A DNA stretch of 6,892 nt, from contig DBAU01000064.1 of the NCBI GenBank assembly GCA_002291845.1, forward strand, positions 1 through 6,892, read 5' to 3'. Within the stretch, counting starts at the first letter, position 1. Each line of letters starts with the position of its first letter. Shown one piece after another: positions 1-5,345 of this stretch. Origin of the DNA: Alphaproteobacteria bacterium UBA1002 (GTDB taxonomy: Bacteria > Pseudomonadota > Alphaproteobacteria > Rickettsiales > UBA998). The translations under genes and the position numbers were made by a program. Below the pieces are notes generated by a model. That model saw nothing but the letters and a program-made list of their open reading frames with translations. It was not told where the DNA came from and did not search any database.

Positions 1-1224
1 GGCCCCGGCGCGGGCGTGCATGGCGGCCAGATCGTCTCACAAGGCACCGCCGCGCAGGTCGCCAAAGATACCAAAAGTGTCACCGGGGACTACCTCAGCG
101 GACGCAAGGAAATCAGTGTGCCCGCCGAACGCCGCCCGATTTCCGCGAATAAGCGCATTCGCCTCGCCGGGTGCACGGCGAACAATCTCAAAGACGTCAG
201 CGTGGATATCCCGCTCGGGGTGATGACCTGTGTTTCCGGCGTCTCGGGCGGCGGCAAATCCTCCCTGGTCATCGAGACGTTCTACAAAGCGGCCTCGCGC
301 CGGATCATGGGCAGTAAAGAACAGCCCGGGCCACATAAATCCCTCACGGGGCTGGAATATATCGACAAGGTGATCGAGATTGATCAGTCCCCCATTGGCC
401 GCACGCCACGCTCTAACCCGGCGACCTACACCGGGGCCTTCGCGCCGATCCGCGACTGGTTTACCGCCCTGCCGGAATCCAAAGCCCGCGGCTACAAAGC
501 AGGCCGCTTCAGCTTCAACGTGAAGGGCGGGCGCTGCGAGGCCTGCCAGGGCGACGGCCTCATCAAGATCGAGATGCACTTTCTACCCGACGTGTACGTG
601 GTATGCGACGTGTGCAAGGGCAAGCGCTACAACCGCGAAACGCTGGAAGTGCAATACAAAGGCAAATCCATCGCTGATGTGCTCGACATGACCGTGGATG
701 AAGCGGTGGATTTCTTCGCTGCCACCCCCTCGATCCGCGAGAAGATGGTGGCACTTCAGGAGGTGGGGCTAGGCTACATTAAGCTCGGCCAGTCAGCCAC
801 CACCCTCTCCGGCGGGGAGGCACAGCGCATCAAGCTGGCGAAGGAGCTCTCGCGCCGCGCTACGGGACGCACACTCTACATTCTCGATGAACCCACCACC
901 GGGCTGCATTCGGAGGATATCCGCAAGCTGCTTCAGGTCCTGCATACGCTGGTCGATGCGGGGAACACGATGGTGATTATTGAGCATAATCTGGACGTGA
1001 TCAAAACCGCGGATTGGGTCATCGATATTGGCCCCGGCGGTGGTTCCAAAGGTGGCCAGGTGGTTGCCATGGGCACCCCAGAGGACGTGGCGGCCAACAA
1101 GAACAGCGTCACCGGCCGCTATCTGGTACCGCTGCTGGGGAAGAAAAAGGGAGCGTTGGATAAAACGTCAACGTGTACCTCCACACCAGCGGGCAAAACC
1201 ACCAAGCGAAAAAAGGCAGCGTAG
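1..1224 (+). CDS. uvrA: UvrABC system protein A, C-terminal part (5' end outside window)
   Basis: UvrA is the cytoplasmic ATPase dimer that finds bulky DNA lesions and loads UvrB in nucleotide excision repair. The frame is open from base 1, and its first residues (GPGAGVHGG) are the end of the first nucleotide-binding domain, so the start is missing. This is about 407 residues of a protein normally near 940-960. Counting from base 1, the second ATPase domain shows Walker A GVSGGGKS at about 80-87, a zinc finger with paired cysteines at about 179/182 and 202/205, ABC signature LSGGE at about 269-273, Walker B LYILDEP at about 292-298, and the switch histidine in IIEHN at about 329. The end (GPGGGSKGGQVV) repeats the opening motif, as expected from the duplicated ABC modules. 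A lysine-rich tail of about 28 residues follows the conserved end. The GGGKS Walker A suggests an alphaproteobacterium. The stop (TAG) is 2 bases from the stop of the convergent gene. Confidence 0.98.
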   Translation, partial: GPGAGVHGGQIVSQGTAAQVAKDTKSVTGDYLSGRKEISVPAERRPISANKRIRLAGCTANNLKDVSVDIPLGVMTCVSGVSGGGKSSLVIETFYKAASRRIMGSKEQPGPHKSLTGLEYIDKVIEIDQSPIGRTPRSNPATYTGAFAPIRDWFTALPESKARGYKAGRFSFNVKGGRCEACQGDGLIKIEMHFLPDVYVVCDVCKGKRYNRETLEVQYKGKSIADVLDMTVDEAVDFFAATPSIREKMVALQEVGLGYIKLGQSATTLSGGEAQRIKLAKELSRRATGRTLYILDEPTTGLHSEDIRKLLQVLHTLVDAGNTMVIIEHNLDVIKTADWVIDIGPGGGSKGGQVVAMGTPEDVAANKNSVTGRYLVPLLGKKKGALDKTSTCTSTPAGKTTKRKKAA

Positions 1225-1226
1225 CG

Positions 1227-1871
1227 CTACCGGCGTCGGGGCGCGCCACGATTTTGGGGACAACCCAACATGCTTGCTTGCATGTTAAGTGCGTTACCCC
1301 CTTCCCATTCGCGCTCATTCTCTGGTGCCCGACTTATCGCTTCCAATTCTTTTTTGATTTGATTGCATACCTGCAAGACCTCAGGCGACAAACGTGTAGC
1401 AGCTGCAGGTGTGGTGGGGGCCGGTAAATTGAGCGGGCTGATGCCATTCGGCTCATAGTTCATTCTTCGTTTCGCATCGGCAACTAAACTTGCCATTTGC
1501 TCGGGCGTTCTGTTCAGATTAAGGCGTACTTCACGTACCATTTGGTCACGGATAATACGCAAGGCACCCCGTCCACGCTCAAGGTCTTGACGGTCGTCTA
1601 TCTCGTTGGTTGGGAAGGGCGTCGTGTTATAATTTGGCAGACGCAGCTCTCCTCTCTGAAGCTGCTGGGCCATCGTATTGCGCTGTTCAGCAACCATGCG
1701 ATCAAAGGCGTTTTCAGCCTCATCTCTGCCAAACGCACTGCGTATGGCGTTTGCATATCGCTGAGTCTGGTCTGGAAGATCACGAAAGCCATTGATAACC
1801 AAATCGTTGATCATCACACGTTGGCTGATGGGGAGACGGTCAAAATCGGGTTGGGATGATCGGGCTGACAT
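1227..1871 (-). CDS. Hypothetical protein, 214 residues, polar, no recognised domain
   Basis: I do not recognise this protein. The ATG at 1871-1869 is preceded by GGAAG (1882-1878) with a 6-base spacer, which supports the start. The product is soluble-looking, with no signal peptide or membrane segment. Residues 1-75 are rich in Asp, Arg, Gln and Asn and likely helical. Residues 90-138 are strongly charged (repeated RD/ER/RR) and probably helical. A Pro/Ala/Thr linker follows at about 141-160, then a short helical stretch (161-182) and a flexible tail ending PRRR. The only cysteines are at 169 and 204. It is transcribed divergently from the gene at 2035 out of a shared AT-rich gap, and its stop lies 2 bases from that of uvrA. 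The shorter opposite-strand frame at 1497-1859 lacks comparable support. Existence as a gene is fairly likely; function is unknown. Confidence 0.7.
   Translation of the reverse strand: MSARSSQPDFDRLPISQRVMINDLVINGFRDLPDQTQRYANAIRSAFGRDEAENAFDRMVAEQRNTMAQQLQRGELRLPNYNTTPFPTNEIDDRQDLERGRGALRIIRDQMVREVRLNLNRTPEQMASLVADAKRRMNYEPNGISPLNLPAPTTPAAATRLSPEVLQVCNQIKKELEAISRAPENEREWEGGNALNMQASMLGCPQNRGAPRRR
1254..1286. repeat. Two adjoining small inverted repeats near a convergent gene end
   Basis: The first dyad is TTGGG (1254-1258), a 5-base loop, and CCCAA (1264-1268). The second is AACATGC (1267-1273), a 6-base loop, and GCATGTT (1280-1286), a perfect 7-base stem. The two arms share bases 1267-1268, so the hairpins would compete or stack. 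They lie 30-62 bases past the uvrA stop and inside the last codons of the convergent gene. No run of T follows on the plus strand, so this is not a standard intrinsic terminator, although it could slow polymerase or protect a 3' end. It may be chance. Confidence 0.4.
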
Positions 1872-2034
1872 GCATTACTTCCGTTAATTTTTTCACTTTA
1901 TTATCGTAACAAAAAATAATTACAGTTTGTTAAAAACAATCTGCTATTTTAATAGTTGTCATAAAAAATTCACGCCAAAGGTAAACTTTGATTAACGCAT
2001 TAAGATTAATCTAAAAAAAATCATAGGATTGTAT
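1872..2034. promoter_or_regulatory. AT-rich divergent intergenic region, probable promoters for both unknown genes
   Basis: This 163-base gap separates two divergent start codons. It is far more AT-rich than its surroundings: only 15 of the 80 bases at 1891-1970 are G or C. For the leftward gene, GATAAT (complement of 1900-1905) is a possible -10 box about 28 bases before the ATG, but no good -35 sits at the right distance. For the rightward gene, TTGTCA (1956-1961) resembles a -35, but only a poor -10 (TAAACT, 20 bases on) follows. Small dyads that could bind a regulator are TTGTTaaaAACAA (1927-1939) and AGATTAATCT (2003-2012). The region's role is inferred from layout and composition; the exact promoters are not resolved. 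Confidence 0.5.
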
Positions 2035-2328
2035 ATGTCAGATCGTCGCCCCCCCCGAGAGAATCCACAGAGGCATATTCCCGGCGATAATCCACCTGCA
2101 CGCGTGTGGCAGATTCCTCCACAATACGACCGCTCAGGTCGCGAAGCTCCACAAGAGCCACCCGTGCAGTTTCGTCCAGGTCCGGAAGAACCCAATTTTG
2201 AAGGATTACGCCGCCAGATCGAGCAGGAACGTAATAACAACATTACACGCACGCCTGAAGGAACGCCGGAAGGCCCCGGCTTGCTGCCCCGCGGCCTTAC
2301 CCCGAGCGGCCCGGCGCGACGCACCTGA
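2035..2328 (+). CDS. Small proline-rich hypothetical protein, 97 residues
   Basis: I do not recognise this protein. The ATG at 2035 has AGGA at 2025-2028 with a 6-base spacer, better than the in-frame TTG at 2029. The product is rich in Pro, Arg, Glu, Gln and Gly, with no hydrophobic stretch, and is probably disordered over most of its length. The exception is a short charged segment at about 57-70 (FEGLRRQIEQERNN) that could be a helix. Near the end it has a TPEGTPEGPG run. A run of eight C (2049-2056) falls at codons 5-8. The stop TGA directly abuts the stop of the convergent YqaA-like gene, leaving no room for a terminator between them. The ribosome site and biased composition favour a real gene, but a small low-complexity frame in GC-rich DNA can also arise by chance. 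Confidence 0.6.
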   Translation: MSDRRPPRENPQRHIPGDNPPARVWQIPPQYDRSGREAPQEPPVQFRPGPEEPNFEGLRRQIEQERNNNITRTPEGTPEGPGLLPRGLTPSGPARRT

Positions 2329-2739
2329 CTACACCCCCTGCCACTGAAACAGTAGGCCACGCCCGGCAGCGGCGGCAAGGAACACGGCCCAGGCAGGCAT
2401 GCGGAGAAATCCGGCGGCGACCAATGCCAGCCCGCCCAGCGGCACAAACACATAGAATGGCAGCACCAGCCAGCCGACGCGACGCGTATAGCGGCTTAGG
2501 GCTTCGTATACATCCTGTGGCACGGTCTGCGGATGCAGCCGACGCGCCCATTGCAGCAGCCATCCCATTCCCCATATCAGCAGGCTTCCTGCGCCAGCGC
2601 CCGCCATCGCCAGCAGCACGGGTAGCGCCATCGTATAACCGCCAAAACAGCGCATCGCCTGTAGCACCACTTCCCCCCGACCAGGGACGGCCGCGGCAAC
2701 AAACGCCTCCTGCAAAATCCACTGATATAGCATGTCCAT
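2329..2739 (-). CDS. YqaA-family (DedA/SNARE-associated-like) small inner-membrane protein
   Basis: This is a predicted inner-membrane protein of 136 residues, close to the roughly 142 of E. coli YqaA. I chose the ATG at 2739-2737 because AGGGGG lies 5 bases upstream (2750-2745). An in-frame GTG at 2763 would add 8 residues but has no ribosome site. Family features recalled from E. coli YqaA and seen here in order are VPGRGEVVLQAM at about 18-29 (E. coli has LPGNSEVVLVAM), a glycine-rich helix at about 37-62 with GAGAGSLL, and a C-terminal pair of hydrophobic segments (about 90-111 and 114-131) with VPLGGLALVAAGFLRMPAW. The acidic residue of the E. coli PVVGD motif is absent (PLGG here). The DedA superfamily is linked to lipid carrier translocation, but YqaA itself has no settled function. 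It lies 58 bases downstream of tlyA on the same strand and may share its transcript. Confidence 0.75.
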   Translation of the reverse strand: MDMLYQWILQEAFVAAAVPGRGEVVLQAMRCFGGYTMALPVLLAMAGAGAGSLLIWGMGWLLQWARRLHPQTVPQDVYEALSRYTRRVGWLVLPFYVFVPLGGLALVAAGFLRMPAWAVFLAAAAGRGLLFQWQGV

Positions 2740-2797
2740 ACGAGCCCCCTCGTTTTGAGACACTAGGCAATGGCTGCTAGGAAGGCAAGCGAGCTGC

Positions 2798-3541
2798 TCA
2801 GGTGGCGGGGCGCTCGGCCAACAGCAGGAACTCCCGGTTGCCTTTCGGCCCGGTGATGGGACTATCGGTAATACCTAGCACCTGCCATCCCTGCGCGGTC
2901 ACCCAGGCGGCCATCTCCTCGCAAATCTGCTGATGCAGCGCGGGATCACGGATGACCCCCTCGCCCTTGTCTACCTCCGCTTTGCCTGCTTCAAACTGCG
3001 GCTTAATCAGCGTCACCATCATTGCCCCCGGCGCGCAGAGCGCCATCGGTGCAGGCAGGACGGTTTTGAGTGAAATAAAACTGGCATCACACACCAGCAC
3101 CTGCACTGGCTCGGGCACCTCAGCACGGGTGAGATAGCGTGCATTGGTTTTCTCTAAGGAGATCACGCGTGGATCATTACGCAGCTTCCAGTCAAGCTGT
3201 CCATGCCCCACATCCACCGCATACACCTTCGCGGCGCCCTCATGCAGCAGCACGTCTGTAAAACCGCCCGTTGAGGCCCCAATATCAAGACAGATCGCTC
3301 CCTGCACACTTAGCGAAAAATGCGCCAGCGCATGGGCTAGCTTCATCCCCCCGCGCGATACCCAGGGATGCTCCTGCCCTTCCAGCACAATCTCGGCATC
3401 ATCCGGGACCATCTGCCCCGGTTTAGTGAGGCGCTGGGTGCACAGCATCACTTTACCCGCCATGATTAGCGCTTGCGCTTTGCTGCGCGTCGGCGCCATA
3501 CCACGGTCCACTAGCAGCTGATCAAGACGAAGTTTAGGCAT
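2798..3541 (-). CDS. tlyA: TlyA family rRNA (cytidine-2'-O)-methyltransferase
   Basis: TlyA transfers a methyl group from S-adenosylmethionine to the 2'-O of cytidine in ribosomal RNA. Known targets are 23S C1920 and, for longer variants, also 16S C1409. In some bacteria its loss gives capreomycin resistance, and the old name is haemolysin A. The protein is complete at 247 residues. An S4 RNA-binding domain occupies about 1-60 (LRLDQLLVDRGM...RSKAQALIMAGKV). The FtsJ-type methyltransferase domain follows, with the SAM-binding loop LDIGASTGGFTD at 85-96 and acidic D110. The likely K-D-K-E catalytic residues are K67 (SRGGMKL), D152 (LVCDASF), K180 (LIKPQFE) and E237 (NREFLL). The ATG fits the family's usual N-terminus, although I see no clear Shine-Dalgarno before it. 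The upstream unknown gene ends 69 bases away on the same strand. Dxs, a common neighbour in other proteobacteria, is not present here. Confidence 0.96.
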   Translation of the reverse strand: MPKLRLDQLLVDRGMAPTRSKAQALIMAGKVMLCTQRLTKPGQMVPDDAEIVLEGQEHPWVSRGGMKLAHALAHFSLSVQGAICLDIGASTGGFTDVLLHEGAAKVYAVDVGHGQLDWKLRNDPRVISLEKTNARYLTRAEVPEPVQVLVCDASFISLKTVLPAPMALCAPGAMMVTLIKPQFEAGKAEVDKGEGVIRDPALHQQICEEMAAWVTAQGWQVLGITDSPITGPKGNREFLLLAERPAT

Positions 3542-3610
3542 CAGATGTGCTTAGCAAAAGCAGCGGCTCCAACACAGAAAAATCAAACAACCAGCGAAAA
3601 CCTTAACGAA

Positions 3611-5272
3611 TTAGCGCATAACCAGCGCCTGATTCAGCTCCTGCGTCAGCTTCCGCTGTGCGTCGGCAATCGCCACCGGCTGTGCAATCACATTTTTGGG
3701 CGTATCGGTGGCTTTATCACCAGAAGCGGGCACTGCGTTAGATGGGGCCTTATCAGGCGAAACCTCGTCACGCCAGGGGCTCGTCTCCAAGATCGATACA
3801 TGCCGGCGGATATACTGGCTAATCTCGTCTGCGGTGAGATTTTTCACCTCCTTATCCGCAAAGAGCGACATTCCCATCAGCGAGATGGCCCTCTCACGCT
3901 CTGTACCTTCCGGAATTTGTAGAGCCGTCATCGCCGCGCGTGAGAAAAGCTCACCATGCGCCACTTCCGGCACCATGGTCTCCGCGCGGTTCTTGAACGT
4001 GACCGTCATCAACGCGGTGGCCGTGGTGTAGAGGCTTCCCATCGCGAGGGGCACCAGCCACGCCTTTTTACCGAGCTTGGCAACTTTAAGTTCGTTCTCC
4101 AGCGTTTTAATCTGTCCTTTGATAAGACCAAGCTCTTTGCTACCCGAAATGAAACGCTCTGCATCCTCAACGGAATGAAGGGTTCCATTGGCTATTTCAT
4201 TCGCTTTTGTCATCAACTCCGTCTTTTTCGCGGAAATTTGCTGACTATGACTTTGCGCGTGCGCAGGGTCCGAGGGACTTTCTTTCTTTAGGATGGCGTC
4301 ATAAAGAGATTTCTTTTTGGCGACATCCCAAAAGAAAAGACCATTCTGAATGAAGGTGGTGTACCCAAGAAACCGTAGCGGCGCTTCCTGAAGCCAGGAA
4401 TAAATGCGCCCCGGAAGGGAATCCTGCAGCTCAGGAGATTGATCTTTTTTCTTCACCTCCGGAAGGAAGATAGCCACGCCATTACCAATAGCGGAAACCA
4501 GTCCGGCCAAGAAGAACGGGATACTCCGCGTGCCACCATCATGGCCACCCCAGCCCGACTTCATAATCATCAGCTGCGAAGCAAGGCCAATGCCTTCATT
4601 AATTTCAATCACATTGGTGCGCACCACATCTTCTGCCTTACGCAGCACGTGGCGGGACTTATCTTTGATATCTACCGCCACATCGTAGGGCGTCGCATTA
4701 ACAACAATGCCATTCTTTTGCAGGTCAGTGCGCATCTGCTTGAGAATGGGCGCATACTGCAAATCGCCCGCACCATTTCCGTAAACAGCATAAAGTGCTG
4801 AGTTTGCCGCCAGCATCGCCGCACTACGAATCTTATCAGGATCTTTCTCCAAGACCCCTGAAGTTGCCATGAGTGCATGGCCTGCAATCCCTGCAAACCC
4901 TGCGGCTTTGAGCGTCCCACCGTGGCGCCAGTGATTAATCCACTCCCCAACCCCTCCTTTGACTGGCGGCTCTATTTCCGTCATCTGCGGAGGCTGTGCA
5001 TTTACATACCCGACACTCGCAAGGGCGCGGATAAGCTCTTGGGAAGTTGAAAACCCTTCTACAACAAGCGCATGACGGCCATTGACCAATTCCGGATGCG
5101 AACGAAGCCCGTGCTCTTGAAGCAGCCTGAGACGCCCTTTCTTGAGGAGCTCCGGCGAGGATGCTGTCTCGTCACGAAAAAGAATCGCACGCGGATAGCC
5201 ATACTTTGGAAAGGCAAGCGTCGCCTCTCTGATGGCTGAAGCCCCTTGCCACGTACATAGTTGACTGGACAT
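3611..5272 (-). CDS. Unrecognised multi-pass membrane protein, 553 residues
   Basis: I do not recognise a family. The ATG at 5272-5270 has GGAA (5282-5279) 6 bases upstream. There is no signal peptide. Residues 1-100 look soluble and mixed alpha/beta, including YPRAILFRDE at about 26-35 and HALVVEGFSTSQELIRAL at about 67-84. Hydrophobic segments follow at about 121-138, 150-165, 251-270, 300-316 and 403-425, of which the third and last are the most convincing membrane helices. Between the last two, about 342-402 is highly charged and likely a helical or coiled-coil stretch (ISAKKTELMTKANEIAN, IKTLENELKVAKLGKK). The C-terminal 130 residues are soluble-looking, with a helical segment ADEISQYIRRHVSIL (481-495), a Pro/Ser/Ala/Asp linker (about 497-535) and a final short helix. 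It follows the symporter gene by 73 bases. The long open frame and ribosome site make it a confident gene of unknown role. Confidence 0.9.
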   Translation of the reverse strand: MSSQLCTWQGASAIREATLAFPKYGYPRAILFRDETASSPELLKKGRLRLLQEHGLRSHPELVNGRHALVVEGFSTSQELIRALASVGYVNAQPPQMTEIEPPVKGGVGEWINHWRHGGTLKAAGFAGIAGHALMATSGVLEKDPDKIRSAAMLAANSALYAVYGNGAGDLQYAPILKQMRTDLQKNGIVVNATPYDVAVDIKDKSRHVLRKAEDVVRTNVIEINEGIGLASQLMIMKSGWGGHDGGTRSIPFFLAGLVSAIGNGVAIFLPEVKKKDQSPELQDSLPGRIYSWLQEAPLRFLGYTTFIQNGLFFWDVAKKKSLYDAILKKESPSDPAHAQSHSQQISAKKTELMTKANEIANGTLHSVEDAERFISGSKELGLIKGQIKTLENELKVAKLGKKAWLVPLAMGSLYTTATALMTVTFKNRAETMVPEVAHGELFSRAAMTALQIPEGTERERAISLMGMSLFADKEVKNLTADEISQYIRRHVSILETSPWRDEVSPDKAPSNAVPASGDKATDTPKNVIAQPVAIADAQRKLTQELNQALVMR

Positions 5273-5345
5273 CGTTGATTCCGGTTTTGTTCAGTTTCAG
5301 TCTACAGAAGCAATGTTACAGTCACATGACCGTGAGGTGGTTTTC
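5273..5345. promoter_or_regulatory. 73-base intergenic gap with an imperfect dyad
   Basis: This gap lies between the symporter stop and the start of the 553-residue gene. It contains the dyad ACAGTCA-CA-TGACCGT (5318-5333), in which 6 of 7 base pairs match, a size and symmetry typical of a repressor or activator site. No clear -35/-10 pair is visible on the minus strand, and no GC-rich hairpin with a T-run marks a terminator. The site could control the 553-residue gene separately from the symporter, or be chance. Confidence 0.25.

Noticed and set aside
37..579. Minus-strand open frame of 180 codons within uvrA
   Set aside because: It is a shadow of the unmistakable uvrA reading frame, produced by its GC bias.
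1497..1859. Plus-strand open frame of 120 codons opposite the 214-residue gene
   Set aside because: It lies wholly inside the better supported minus-strand gene, which has a good ribosome site and a promoter-like AT-rich leader.
1991..2009. Three TTAA motifs upstream of the 97-residue gene, as possible CtrA boxes (expected in alphaproteobacteria)
   Set aside because: The spacings between TTAA motifs are 4, 2 and 10 bases, not the 7 bases of TTAA-N7-TTAA.
2267..2282. GC-rich hairpin GCCGG/CCGGC at the end of the 97-residue gene as an intrinsic terminator
   Set aside because: No T-run follows, and the stem sits in coding sequence over 40 bases before the stop.
1225..2328. Toxin-antitoxin or immunity module for the divergent unknown pair
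   Set aside because: Such modules are usually co-directional and overlapping. Neither protein shows a toxin fold, nuclease motif or DNA-binding helix-turn-helix that I can see.
2740..2763. GTG start at 2763 for the YqaA-like gene
   Set aside because: There is no ribosome site before the GTG, whereas AGGGGG sits 5 bases before the ATG at 2739.
3542..3610. Promoter or terminator in the gap before tlyA
   Set aside because: TTGATT-like bases on the minus strand have no matching -10, and the only hairpin (GCTT/AAGC) has four pairs.
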